A stretch of 64,000 nucleotides of DNA from CAZNPU01 sp964575335 (GCA_964575335.1 CAZNPU010000005.1:62001-126000); one strand, 5' to 3'; numbered from the stretch's first letter, positions 46,217-55,180 are shown. Numbers and translations are program-made. Notes: generated by a model from the sequence alone, not told the origin.

Positions 46217-46591
46217 GCCGGCAACGGCTCGTGGACTTTTAGGCACGAGGCGCCGCCGCCTGCTTTGGCAGACGTCGGCTAAAAGGGACACCGAGCACGG
46301 ACGCTCGGCTTTGCGATTACGCCCGCCTTACCCGGCCACGGACGGCTGGTGAGGTTGGTGAAAACTCGCAGTGCGGATCACCGCCCGCCATGGGAGAGCG
46401 GGTTGCCCGGAACTGCGATCGCAACGTTCGTCCCGCCGTAGTGACCACGGGTCATGGATGACCCGACTGGTGCGAGGTGGAGACTGATTGGCACGGATCG
46501 CTGGTCAGACTCGACCGACAACGGCAGGGGGCTTACGCGCCCACGCCATACTTTCGTTGCCTTCGATCTTGTGACGAGGTCGAAGGCTTTT
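46217..46591 (+). ncRNA. Candidate structured RNA with ANGGA loops (possible CsrA-binding RNA)
   Basis: The region from the mraZ stop to a strong terminator holds no ORF and folds strongly. Hairpins are: GAGCCG-GCAA-CGGCTC across the mraZ stop (46215-46230); a long-range CTTTTAG/CTAAAAG helix (46235-46285); CCGAGC-ACGGAC-GCTCGG (46291-46308); CCGGCC-ACGGAC-GGCTGG (46332-46349); CGGGTCA-TGGA-TGACCCG (46448-46465); and a 9-bp stem with loop ACGGATC (46484-46508). Four of the five ANGGA motifs lie in hairpin loops and the fifth in a linker. CsrA binds such loops. It could be a free RNA or the 3' UTR of mraZ. RNase P RNA, tmRNA and SRP RNA signatures were looked for and not found. Confidence 0.5.
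46559..46591 (+). terminator. Terminator ending the mraZ / RNA transcript
   Basis: GCCTTCGA / TCGAAGGC forms a perfect 8-bp stem, extended by four more pairs (two G-U), with a 5-nt loop and a TTTT tail. Confidence 0.88.
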
Positions 46592-47030
46592 CCACGGGCC
46601 AGGATGGCCATGACCAACAAGGTCTCCTTCCCCCTTTAAGCTCGTGGCGTTCCCACCACGCGCCGCGAGCCTTTGTCGTTGCTGGACTGTGATCGTGCTG
46701 TGACCTGGGCCGGGTGTGAGTTTTCGCCCGGGCGCCTGATGTGCCTTTTCATTTTCTGCTTCTGCGCGCACAGCAGGCACATGCCTGTCGCGCAGTCGCC
46801 AGTGGCTGACAGCCGAAAGTCAAAAGCCCACACACCAGTTTTCAGAAAATGCTGACTGCCTGCTGCTTGCGTCGGTGTCGCAGATGGTCAGTCGCGTGCG
46901 TCAATGACTGATCCGCTTACTGCCAGTGTTCAGTGTTGCAGGAACTTGGCAGCAGGCAGCAGGTGCAGATGTGGCACAAGGCCGTCCGCGCATGGCGAAC
47001 TTGTTGTGCAATACTGACTGCAGTCGCGCC
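46592..47030. other. Intergenic region between the RNA terminator and csrA end
   Basis: No gene is seen. The first part holds GGCC-AGGAT-GGCC (46597-46609), a hairpin whose loop carries the core of the CAGGATG CsrA motif, and a longer GCTCG...CGAGC hairpin (46640-46670). Whether these belong to a transcript is unknown. Confidence 0.45.
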
Positions 47031-47255
47031 TTATTGTCCTGCGTTTCCAGCCGGTCTGATCGTGCCGACCACCGACGGCTTGGCCGAGAGTATTTGCTCA
47101 GCGACTTCACGCCGATGCACGTCAACCTCGCGCGGAAACGCAAAGGCCAGGCGAACCCGATCTCCCTTGATAGTGGCGATGCGCACTATCCCGATTGGGT
47201 TTGCAGGATCGCCAATAACGACTTCTTCCCCTTCCCGCCTTGTGATAACAAGCAT
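47031..47255 (-). CDS. csrA: Carbon storage regulator CsrA
   Basis: The 74-residue RNA-binding protein shows MLVITRREGEEVVIGD, IATIKGDRVRLAFAFP and the RNA-contact VHRREVAEQI (H47, R48). CsrA binds ANGGA motifs in mRNA leaders and blocks or alters translation. Compared with E. coli CsrA (61 residues) the strand 1-2 loop has about four extra residues (DPANPIG) and the C-terminal tail is about ten residues longer. AGGAGG lies nine bases before the ATG, so its own Shine-Dalgarno carries a GGA. It is transcribed toward the candidate RNA locus. Confidence 0.9.
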   Translation of the reverse strand: MLVITRREGEEVVIGDPANPIGIVRIATIKGDRVRLAFAFPREVDVHRREVAEQILSAKPSVVGTIRPAGNAGQ

Positions 47256-47558
47256 GTTCAGGACCTCCTGCCCTACTGCTGTATTTGGACTGCGCGTGCA
47301 TGCGCATTTCCCACCAGACACAAGCGTACACGATTGTACCGTTTTGCCAAAATGAATTTCAGATTTTCGGAAAATGAACGGGGTGGAGACGGGACCATGT
47401 TCGGCGATGAGATTTGAGGGCAACTCATTGCCTGAAAGAAGTTTACAGCAGTTCGTCTCGCGGCGGCACGTGCCTGGTCTGATCTTCAGCGTGAGCGTGT
47501 GCTTGCCTGTGTGAAAACCGCCGGCGTCCGGGGGATGTGAACGCAGATCGGCGGAGGT
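47256..47558. other. Intergenic region upstream of csrA
   Basis: No gene is seen in these 303 bases, which hold the csrA promoter and the end of the Nfu-type transcript. The AGGAGG ribosome site of csrA is at its edge. Confidence 0.45.
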
Positions 47559-47834
47559 TTACGGCACCGCTTCAACGCCTGTAATACCGGCGATTCGCTG
47601 CTTGAGATTGCGCTCAATGCCCGTCTGGAGGGTCATGGTGCTCGACGGACAGCCCACGCACGCGCCGTGCAAGCGAACCTGCACCACGCCATCGTCGCTA
47701 ATATCCACCAGTTCCACATCGCCGCCGTCGGACTGTACAGCCGGTCGAATCAGGTCCAGCACCTTTTGCACCTGTTCGCGCAACGAAGCTTTATTATTCT
47801 GCGATTGGCCGGAATGGGTCATTGAATCAGGCAT
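47559..47834 (-). CDS. NifU C-terminal-domain Fe-S cluster protein
   Basis: The 91-residue protein has VLDLIRPAVQSDGGDVELVDI and the cluster-binding GACVGCPSSTMTLQTGIERNLK, so the CxxC motif of Nfu-type scaffolds is intact. It would carry or deliver [4Fe-4S] clusters. The ATG at 47834 is chosen; the longer frame upstream is not supported. It is divergent from the following lipoprotein. Confidence 0.9.
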   Translation of the reverse strand: MPDSMTHSGQSQNNKASLREQVQKVLDLIRPAVQSDGGDVELVDISDDGVVQVRLHGACVGCPSSTMTLQTGIERNLKQRIAGITGVEAVP

Positions 47835-47934
47835 GGCGATTTGAGCACATCTATTGTAGGGCCAATCACTCCGCAGGGGTAGTGTTGCCGCCGAAACCGA
47901 CCAAAGTCCCCGGCTCGGTACACTACGCGGCATC

Positions 47935-49380
47935 ATGATGCTGAATCGCCATCGCGTACTTGCCACCGTTCTGGGCTGCTGGAGCATTGTCATTGCGGCC
48001 GGCTTCATCCCCGGCTGCGCAGCAAAGGTCGATCCCGATCCGCTTGCCACACTCGATCAGCCAACCTTGCTGTATGGGTCGCATCTTCGGGCCATCGAAG
48101 CGGTGCGCGAATCTGACGACCCCGCGGTTGATGATGTGCTGGAGCGAATACTCATGCGGCCGGGATACACCGTTGCGGTTCGCGAAGCGGCACTGGATGC
48201 GCTGGTTTCGCGAGATCGCGAGCGGGCCATGCGTGCACTTCGCCGCACCATGCCGCAAACTACCGCTCTTGGCTGGCTTACCCGGCTCTGTGAAATCATT
48301 CCCGAGCAAGGCTGGGTGGAATTGACGCCTGCGCTGATCAGCAGTTGGGCGCGCCCGATGGGACATCTTGCTGATGAACTCAAGCGGCCGGAGTACATCG
48401 CTCTGGCCAGGATGCACGGCGAGCAGCGCGTTACCGATCTCGTCTTCACCACGTTCATGGAATCCACCAGCGTTGCGGAGCAGGGTTTGCGCACGCGATG
48501 TTGGAACCTGCTGCATCGGCTCGGCGAGCGCGATCGCCTGATTCAACTGCTGATTTCAGCCGACGTAACGCCGGAAGACACGATGCTGATGGACCTTCGC
48601 GCCGCAGCGGTGGATTTCGGCCTGGTGCCTTACACGCGCGAAGAGATTCTCTGGCTCAGGCAGCTTCGTCAGCCCGAACATGCGGAGTTCTGGTCGCAGG
48701 CTGCAGCGGTCGTTGCGCAGCTTGATCCGCAACGCCGAAGCGAACTGGAACTGCGCGACCTGCCGATTCTCGTTTCCGCCTCGCTGCACGATCCTGATCT
48801 ATTGACCATGAATCGTGATGAGCTATATGACCGGGTCGATGCATACCTGCAGGGGCAAAGGCATCACTATCCCGAATCTAATTTCGAAGGGTACGGCGCC
48901 AACAGCAAGCAGCGCCTTTTTGAGCATCGCGACGTTCTCACCTGGGGCGACCTGGCCACCATGCTGATTGCAGTACGGGCTTTACAGGTGCCGGAGGTTG
49001 TCGATCATCTGTTTCACTACGCTGAGCGCGATCGCCAGGACACTTCGACCGAGTACGGCGGCATCATCAGGCTGGACGCCAAGGACCGCTTCGAGGTGCT
49101 GGAGTTTCACCCGGTCATCCGTCACCACGACAACAAGTTCATCGCCTCGCAGGCAATGCTTGACGCTGCCTACACTTCAATTTTTCACTTTCACTTCCAC
49201 GCTCAACGGTACAACAATGCCCGATACGCCGGCCCCGGCCATGGCGACATGAACTATGCCGATAATCTTCGTTCCAACTGCCTGGTGTTCACCTTCATCA
49301 ATGAGAACACGCTGAATGTGGATTTCTACCGACACAGCCGCGTGGTTGTTGATCTCGGGGAAGTGCGGCGCATCAGGTAA
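47935..49380 (+). CDS. Large lipoprotein with helical repeats and a His-rich C-terminal domain
   Basis: This 481-residue protein has a lipobox (IPGC, Cys28) and a long helical part (about 55-300) resembling HEAT-like repeats (AVREAALDALVSRDRERAM, LRTRCWNLLHRLGER). The C-terminal domain (about 375-481) carries FHFHFHAQ, AGPGHGDMNYA, SNCLVFTF. The H-F-H then G-P-G-x-x-D order is reminiscent of JAMM/MPN metal motifs but the spacing is longer, so activity is not established. It is probably on the outer or inner membrane, facing the periplasm. Confidence 0.7.
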   Translation: MMLNRHRVLATVLGCWSIVIAAGFIPGCAAKVDPDPLATLDQPTLLYGSHLRAIEAVRESDDPAVDDVLERILMRPGYTVAVREAALDALVSRDRERAMRALRRTMPQTTALGWLTRLCEIIPEQGWVELTPALISSWARPMGHLADELKRPEYIALARMHGEQRVTDLVFTTFMESTSVAEQGLRTRCWNLLHRLGERDRLIQLLISADVTPEDTMLMDLRAAAVDFGLVPYTREEILWLRQLRQPEHAEFWSQAAAVVAQLDPQRRSELELRDLPILVSASLHDPDLLTMNRDELYDRVDAYLQGQRHHYPESNFEGYGANSKQRLFEHRDVLTWGDLATMLIAVRALQVPEVVDHLFHYAERDRQDTSTEYGGIIRLDAKDRFEVLEFHPVIRHHDNKFIASQAMLDAAYTSIFHFHFHAQRYNNARYAGPGHGDMNYADNLRSNCLVFTFINENTLNVDFYRHSRVVVDLGEVRRIR

Positions 49381-49512
49381 CAGCCGGGCGCAGAGCGCAG
49401 CTGTGTGGAGCGCATGTTTCCAATCGCGTTGCCGGGGCGGGGAAAGCGATGTGCTGCGCAAAGGCCGGGCCGAATCTCACGCCATTGCTCTTGCTGCCGG
49501 ATTGACTGACTG

Positions 49513-51213
49513 ATGCAGTTGCTGCCCATTTTGCTTGTGGCTGTTGTGATGGCGGTGGATGAAGGGCTTCATCCGATCGGCGCGCGGTGGGAGCTGAGTC
49601 GCGGTCTTGTTGCGACATTGGCCAACGCCCCGGTTGTGGTGATTGTGCTGCTGACGACGCTGGCGGTTGCGCGATGCGAGCGGCAGTTACGCGCCGGTCG
49701 GGTGCCCGGCCCGGTCATCTGGGCCGACCGCTGCGTGCGTTATGCGCGCACATTGATCGTTCTCAATCACGCAGCGGCGGTGCTGGTGTTCGGCTGGCTG
49801 GGGGCGGTGCGCAGCGTCACGGGCGATCTCATCATGCTCGATGAACTCATCGCCATCGCACCGGCGCTACTGGGACTGACTGCGACATGGTGGGCGTATT
49901 ACCCCATCGAAGTGCGCCTGCGCGATGCGCTGACGATCCGCCGGCTTGATGATGGCGTGCCGCTATATCCCATGCTCACGCGCTGGCAGTATGTGTTCAC
50001 GCAGGTGCGCGTGCATGTGCTGGTGCTGCTGGTGCCGATTCTGCTCATCGCCAGCGCAGTGGAGACGATCGATACGCTCTGGCGTCATGCCGACCCACCG
50101 TGGCCGGACTGGCTGCGCGGCATAGCCACGTTTGCATCTGCTGCGGGCATTTTTCTGATTGCGCCACTGCTGGCCCGCGTGCTGCTGGACACCGAGCCAC
50201 TTGCGCCCGGATCGCTGCGCGATGCACTGACCGATGTCTGCCGCCGCCATCGCGTGCGGATTCGAGAACTGCTGCTGTGGAAAACCAACGGCTCAATGAT
50301 CAATGCCGCGGTCATGGGCCTGGTGGGGCCTCTGCGCTATGTCATGATTACCGATGCGCTGCTGGAATCGATGCGGCTGGATCAGGCGCAGGCGGTGATG
50401 GCGCATGAGATCGGCCATGTTCGCCGCCATCACATGCCGTGGATGATCATTTCGCTGGCGGCAGCGTTCGTGCTGGCGGTGTACATAACGGAACTGCCCC
50501 TGCGCGCAATTGACGCAATGGGGCTGGTGCGCAATCAGGCTGTGGCTGATACGTTCGGCGTCGCTTCAATGGTTGCGCAGCTTGTGTTGGGTCTGGTCGT
50601 GTTCGGCTGGATTTCGCGGCGATTCGAACGCCAGGCCGACACCTTTGCGGTGCAGCATCTCAGCGGCATGGGGCTTTCGCCCACAGAACAGAGGCGAATC
50701 TGGCTCCCGTATCGCGACACTGATGAAGCTGATATTGATCCACACGCAGCGCATAAAACAAATGCGGATCATGCGGATGACGAAAGCGAATCTGCAGTTG
50801 TTCCAGATCTTCAGGAACAGGAATCACACATAGCAGCACATGCAGCCGCTGCAACAGATGGCGTGCCGCGCATTACGATCGAAGCGGTAAACGCCATGAG
50901 CGATGCGCTGGGCACGATCGCGAAACTCAACACGGTTGACCCCGAACGGCCAAGCTGGCGCCACGGTTCGATCACATGGCGGCAGCGCTATCTGCGATCA
51001 CTTGTCGGTCAGCCGATCAATCAGCTTCGCATCGATCAGACCGTGCGCTGGATCAAGCGGGCTGCTGCGATCGTTCTGCTCAGCGCACTGGCGTATGAAA
51101 GCTATGCGGGTTGGCAAGCGTCATCGCAGGCGCCGATTTGTCCTGCAGATGCAGACGCAGCAGAGCTGTGGCGACAGGTTGCTGATGATGTTCGCGCAAA
51201 GGTTGAGAGCTGA
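49513..51213 (+). CDS. Membrane M48-family zinc metalloprotease
   Basis: This 566-residue protein has about six membrane helices in the first 225 residues and the zinc motif HEIGH (298-302) with the third ligand Glu in RRFERQADTF (E372). The central part includes LVGPLRYVMITDALLESM and a GLVVFGW helix. M48 proteases cleave misfolded membrane proteins (HtpX/Ste24-like). A polar, Asp/Glu-rich insert (about 400-445) precedes the last domain. It starts 132 bp after the lipoprotein stop. Confidence 0.83.
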   Translation: MQLLPILLVAVVMAVDEGLHPIGARWELSRGLVATLANAPVVVIVLLTTLAVARCERQLRAGRVPGPVIWADRCVRYARTLIVLNHAAAVLVFGWLGAVRSVTGDLIMLDELIAIAPALLGLTATWWAYYPIEVRLRDALTIRRLDDGVPLYPMLTRWQYVFTQVRVHVLVLLVPILLIASAVETIDTLWRHADPPWPDWLRGIATFASAAGIFLIAPLLARVLLDTEPLAPGSLRDALTDVCRRHRVRIRELLLWKTNGSMINAAVMGLVGPLRYVMITDALLESMRLDQAQAVMAHEIGHVRRHHMPWMIISLAAAFVLAVYITELPLRAIDAMGLVRNQAVADTFGVASMVAQLVLGLVVFGWISRRFERQADTFAVQHLSGMGLSPTEQRRIWLPYRDTDEADIDPHAAHKTNADHADDESESAVVPDLQEQESHIAAHAAAATDGVPRITIEAVNAMSDALGTIAKLNTVDPERPSWRHGSITWRQRYLRSLVGQPINQLRIDQTVRWIKRAAAIVLLSALAYESYAGWQASSQAPICPADADAAELWRQVADDVRAKVES

Positions 51214-51275
51214 AGCCTGCAGATGCCGATGAACTTCCCTCACACTCCATCTCCTCTGATGATTCCGCAGCGGCC

Positions 51276-52148
51276 ATGATGACCATTTCCTTTGTCAAGA
51301 TGCACGGCATCGGCAACGATTACGTGTACGTCAACGGCTTTGAATACGCCATTGACGATCCGGCGGCACTTGCGCCCAAGATTGCCGACCGGCACTTCGG
51401 CGTGGGCGGTGATGGGCTGATTCTTGTCCTGCCCCCCGAACCCGGTGTGAACGCCCACGTGCGCATGCGCATGTTCAATGCCGACGGCAGTGAAAGCGAA
51501 ATGTGCGGCAACGGCATCCGCTGCGTATGCAAGTTCGCTCACGATGACGGCCTGAGCTATGCCAATCCCATGCGCATCCAGACCGGCGCGGGCGTACTGG
51601 AACTGCACTACACGCTGAATGATCGGGGCAAGGTCGAACTCGTAACCGTCGATATGGGTGAGCCGAAATTCGATTTGCCCGCCATTCCCGTTGACGCATC
51701 GCATCTGACAAAATGCGATGACTCAACCTGGCGAATCGAACTCAACGAAGCAGAAGCATTCGATGCAACCTTCGTTTCGATGGGCAACCCGCATGCGGTC
51801 ATCTATTGTGATGATGTTCGCGCTGTTGAACTTGAACGCATCGGCCCGAAGCTCGAACATCATCCCGCTTTTCCCCGGCGAATGAACATTCACATTGTGC
51901 AGGTGCATTCGCCTTGTGAAGTCACCATGCGCACGTGGGAACGCGGCAGCGGCATAACCCTTGCCTGCGGCACCGGCGCATCAGCAGTCTGCGCAGCGGG
52001 CGCACTGACCGGCCGCACGAATCGCGAAATCCTCGCCCATCTGCCCGGCGGCGATTTGAACTTGCGCTGGGATGAATCGTCCAATCACATTTTCAAAACC
52101 GGCCCCGCTGCTGAGGTCTTTAGAGGTCAGTGGATCGTCAAGCAGTAA
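51276..52148 (+). CDS. dapF: Diaminopimelate epimerase
   Basis: The 290-residue enzyme interconverts LL- and meso-diaminopimelate for lysine and peptidoglycan. Both catalytic cysteine motifs are present: SEMCGNGIRC (first Cys, about residue 77) and LACGTGASA (second Cys, about 230). KMHGIGNDYVYVN and GVGGDGLI match the N-terminus. There are two adjacent ATGs at the start. The gene ends 18 bases inside the next frame. Confidence 0.94.
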   Translation: MMTISFVKMHGIGNDYVYVNGFEYAIDDPAALAPKIADRHFGVGGDGLILVLPPEPGVNAHVRMRMFNADGSESEMCGNGIRCVCKFAHDDGLSYANPMRIQTGAGVLELHYTLNDRGKVELVTVDMGEPKFDLPAIPVDASHLTKCDDSTWRIELNEAEAFDATFVSMGNPHAVIYCDDVRAVELERIGPKLEHHPAFPRRMNIHIVQVHSPCEVTMRTWERGSGITLACGTGASAVCAAGALTGRTNREILAHLPGGDLNLRWDESSNHIFKTGPAAEVFRGQWIVKQ

Positions 52149-52591
52149 GCGATTGCTGCAAACGCGTGATTGGCGATAACGCCGCTTATGTATGGATGGG
52201 GAGTTGGTTGGCCGGCAGCGATTCGATTCAAATCCAAGTGGTCAGTGAGCGTCTGCGCGAAGGTCGTTTCCGCGGGCAGGAGGAATTGGCAGGACGGAAT
52301 TGCTACGTCGTCGAGTGGGAGCAGGGGTGGAAAAACAGTCGGAGCGAATGGATTTCAAATAGATGGCTGTATTATGTGGATGCTGATTCGTTCGTGCTGC
52401 GTCGGATGGATGCGTACTACAGCACCACGCGCGACGGGACGGTCATTGACGAGGAAACGCGCCAATTTGTGTACACTGTGATGGAAGTTTCGGATCAGCC
52501 ATCGAATGTCGACTGGGACATCTGGCCGCTTGTGTGCGATCATGTGCCGCCGAAGACTGCGGAATCGATTTGCGAGATGCCTGAAGTCTGA
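52130..52591 (+). CDS. Small protein of unknown function overlapping dapF
   Basis: This 153-codon frame begins at a GTG inside the last codons of dapF. It is rich in Trp, Tyr and Asp (YVVEWEQGWKNSRSEWI, LYYVDADSFVLRRMDAYYST) and lacks a signal peptide. It could be a LolA/RseB-like fragment or an unrelated small protein; an ATG at 52196 is a later possible start. Support is only the open frame with good coding bias. Confidence 0.5.
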   Translation: MDRQAVSDCCKRVIGDNAAYVWMGSWLAGSDSIQIQVVSERLREGRFRGQEELAGRNCYVVEWEQGWKNSRSEWISNRWLYYVDADSFVLRRMDAYYSTTRDGTVIDEETRQFVYTVMEVSDQPSNVDWDIWPLVCDHVPPKTAESICEMPEV

Positions 52592-52685
52592 TTGACGTTC
52601 CTGTTCTGGGGAACGTGGGCGAGTGCACATCTCACTTCATGCTGCATGACGTCGCGTTTTTCAAATGGGGCGATACCATGCTGGC

Positions 52686-53978
52686 ATGATGTTGAGCGAG
52701 CTTGAGCGGAAGGTATGCGATGTGATCGCCCAGCAGGGCGATGCGATGCGCGATGATCTGGCGGCGCACGTGGCGATTCCTACCGGGCGCAATTACCAGC
52801 CGGGACTGGATCAGTATCGCGCGCTGCTGGTTGAGCGACTGACTGCGCTGGATGCGACGGCGCAATACATTGAAGGCCAGCCCCGACCGGCCTGGCTGAC
52901 GCTGCCTTGCGCTGGATCGACGGCTGCTGCTACTGCTGCAACGACGCCAGCAACACCATCATCGTCATCATCGTCGCCCTCGTCTTCAGCTTCGACACCG
53001 CCGCCGACGGTTTTAGTGCGGCATCGCGCCAAGCGCATCACGCAGCGCGTGCTGCTGGCGGGGCATATCGACACGGTTCACGATCCCCATGGCCCATTTC
53101 GTGAGCTGTCGATTGCTCCTGACGGCCGAACAGCCACCGGGCCGGGCGTGGTGGACATGAAAGGCGGCATTCTGATCGCAGTAGTCGCGCTCGAAGCGCT
53201 CGCAGCGTGTGGTGTTGATCTGAACTGGACATTTCTGCTCAACAGTGATGAAGAAACCGGCTCATTTCACAGCTTCCAGGCGTTGCGGGCCGCAGCGCAA
53301 GAGCACGATGTCGGATTTGCGCTCGAGCCTGCGCTGCCCGACGGTTCGCTTGCGATTGAGCGCATGGGCGCGGGGCAGTTCAAGATTGAAGTGTTCGGCA
53401 GATCGGCGCACGTCGGCAGGGAGTTCACACGCGGCGTCAGCGCGGTGACGAAACTTGGCGAAGTGCTGACGGCGTTGGGGCAGATGGCCCAACCGCAGCG
53501 CGGCATGATCGTGAACGTCGGGCCGCTCCAGGGAGGTGGGGTGACCAACGTGGTGGCTGATTACGCAGCGTGCTGGGGCAATGTGCGGTTTGCGAATGAA
53601 GACGCAGCGAACGAACTGGCCCGACAGATTGATGCGCTGGCGACGAGCGAAGATGCGATGCCGCGCGTGGTCGTGCACCGGCTGTTTAATCGTCCCGCCA
53701 AGCCGCTGATCGAGCCGGTGAAGAAACTGGCGGAAACGGCTCGGCAGGTGGCGGAGGATTTGGGGCAGCGCCTGCCGTTCTCATCCACCGGCGGCGTGTG
53801 TGACGGCAACATTCTGCAGGATGCGGGACTGCCCACGCTCGATACGCTCGGCGTACGGGGCGGGAACCTGCACCGGCTCGATGAGTTCATCGACATGACG
53901 AGCCTCGTCGAACGCGCGCAATTGCTGGCGGTGCTGCTGATGCGCGTGGCCGATGCGCCCATGCCGCAGCGCGTGTGA
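52686..53978 (+). CDS. M20-family metallopeptidase (carboxypeptidase G2-like)
   Basis: The 430-residue zinc peptidase has VLLAGHIDTVHD, GPGVVDMKGG, LNSDEETGS (metal ligands and catalytic Glu), a dimerisation domain and a C-terminal GGNLHRLDEF. It would remove C-terminal amino acids or acyl groups from small peptides. A Ser/Thr/Ala low-complexity insert (about 75-105) breaks the first domain. The ATG at 52686 is chosen over a longer frame. Confidence 0.86.
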   Translation: MMLSELERKVCDVIAQQGDAMRDDLAAHVAIPTGRNYQPGLDQYRALLVERLTALDATAQYIEGQPRPAWLTLPCAGSTAAATAATTPATPSSSSSSPSSSASTPPPTVLVRHRAKRITQRVLLAGHIDTVHDPHGPFRELSIAPDGRTATGPGVVDMKGGILIAVVALEALAACGVDLNWTFLLNSDEETGSFHSFQALRAAAQEHDVGFALEPALPDGSLAIERMGAGQFKIEVFGRSAHVGREFTRGVSAVTKLGEVLTALGQMAQPQRGMIVNVGPLQGGGVTNVVADYAACWGNVRFANEDAANELARQIDALATSEDAMPRVVVHRLFNRPAKPLIEPVKKLAETARQVAEDLGQRLPFSSTGGVCDGNILQDAGLPTLDTLGVRGGNLHRLDEFIDMTSLVERAQLLAVLLMRVADAPMPQRV

Positions 53979-53984
53979 GCGGGC

Positions 53985-54527
53985 TTACAGCATCAGCGGC
54001 AGGCCGATTCGCGTGGCAAGCTGCACGATGATGGCGGCATAGACGCCGGCGATGAGATCATCAATGAGAATGCCCCATCCCGCCTCCAGGCTCTGCAGCG
54101 AGCGCGCAGGTCGAGGCTTGATGATGTCCATGATGCGGAATGTGAGAAATGCGGTCAATGCGATCGCAACATTCCATTGCCACGTGCGCAGATCATCGCC
54201 AGCGTGCCAAGGCAGAAACAGCAGGACAAGCGACTGGCCGGCCACTTCGTCAGCCACGACCGAGCCGGGGTCTTTCTTGTGAAAATGGCTTTCCGCCTCA
54301 TGACCGAAGCGAATGCACGCGATGGCGAAGACAAGGCCAAAGAGCGCAAGTGCGCAGTTGAGCAGGGCGTAGCTGGCGAACGTCCATTCGCTTGGCGCAA
54401 GCAGCCAGACCAGCGCAAGCGCCAGGATGACCGGCGGCATGGAGCCCCATGTGCCCGATGCGGGACGAAGCAGTCCGACGCCGAAGCAGGTGAGAAAACC
54501 CATTCGAATGGCGGCGATGTTGATCAC
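53985..54527 (-). CDS. pgpA: Phosphatidylglycerophosphatase A
   Basis: PgpA dephosphorylates phosphatidylglycerol phosphate. The 180-residue membrane protein has GVGLLRPASGTWGSMPP, KKDPGSVVADEVAGQ and FRIMDIIKPRPARSLQSLEA. The GTG at 54527 overlaps the pgsA stop (GTGA), giving translational coupling; a GTG 23 codons upstream would overlap pgsA more. It works directly after pgsA in the same pathway. Confidence 0.9.
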   Translation of the reverse strand: MINIAAIRMGFLTCFGVGLLRPASGTWGSMPPVILALALVWLLAPSEWTFASYALLNCALALFGLVFAIACIRFGHEAESHFHKKDPGSVVADEVAGQSLVLLFLPWHAGDDLRTWQWNVAIALTAFLTFRIMDIIKPRPARSLQSLEAGWGILIDDLIAGVYAAIIVQLATRIGLPLML

Positions 54528-55180
54528 GAAGCTGTTGCCTTTGGTGATCGCACCGTCATGCTGCGCAGGCCGACGATGTACGGTAGGCCCGACCACACTG
54601 TGACGATGACCGTGAGATAAACCAATCCCTGGCAGGTGCGATAGGCCCAGGCGTTTTCAGCAGGGTTGAAATTGACCACCAGCACAAGCACGAGCGGTAC
54701 GGTGATGGACTGGAGGATCATTTTGGCTTTGCCCGACCACTGCGAGCCGAAGCTGATGCCCTGGGATTCGACGACGCCACGTATGCCCGTGACGAGCAGT
54801 TCGCGTGCAAGGATGACAACGACCATCCACGGATAGACCGAGGTGGCCATGGTGACTTCGGTCGTGCCGTCGATGGTGGATTCGACCATGACGAACCGCG
54901 GGCCGGCAAGGTAGATAAAAGCGCCGATGATGAGGATCTTGTCGCAAAATGGGTCCATGAGCCGGCCGAAGAGCGATTCGACCTGCCAGCGGCGGGCAAG
55001 ATGGCCATCCAGAGCATCGGTGATTGCAGCGAGAATAAACAGCAGAATCGCCACGTTCGCCCACCAGACCTGGATGTCGGGAAAGCGGTAAGCGTTGAGC
55101 GTGGCAAAGAACGCTGCAGCAAGAACAACGCGCAGCACGGTCAACGTATTGGGCAGATGTCGGCGAATCACCGCAACCAT
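54524..55180 (-). CDS. pgsA: CDP-diacylglycerol--glycerol-3-phosphate 3-phosphatidyltransferase
   Basis: The 218-residue membrane enzyme has the CDP-alcohol motif D58-G59-x2-A62-R63-x8-G72-x3-D76-x3-D80 (DALDGHLARRW...LMDPFCDK) in full. It joins CDP-diacylglycerol with glycerol-3-phosphate, the step before pgpA. Its stop overlaps the pgpA start by four bases, so pgsA-pgpA form a coupled pair. Confidence 0.94.
   Translation of the reverse strand: MVAVIRRHLPNTLTVLRVVLAAAFFATLNAYRFPDIQVWWANVAILLFILAAITDALDGHLARRWQVESLFGRLMDPFCDKILIIGAFIYLAGPRFVMVESTIDGTTEVTMATSVYPWMVVVILARELLVTGIRGVVESQGISFGSQWSGKAKMILQSITVPLVLVLVVNFNPAENAWAYRTCQGLVYLTVIVTVWSGLPYIVGLRSMTVRSPKATAS

Noticed and set aside
45643..46242. 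Long frame across mraZ
   Set aside because: It is a shadow of mraZ in another frame.
46217..46591. RNase P RNA, tmRNA or SRP RNA
   Set aside because: None of the conserved core sequences (for example GAGGAAAGTCC or GACAGAA of RNase P RNA, GGTTCGAATCC-like tmRNA end) is seen on either strand.
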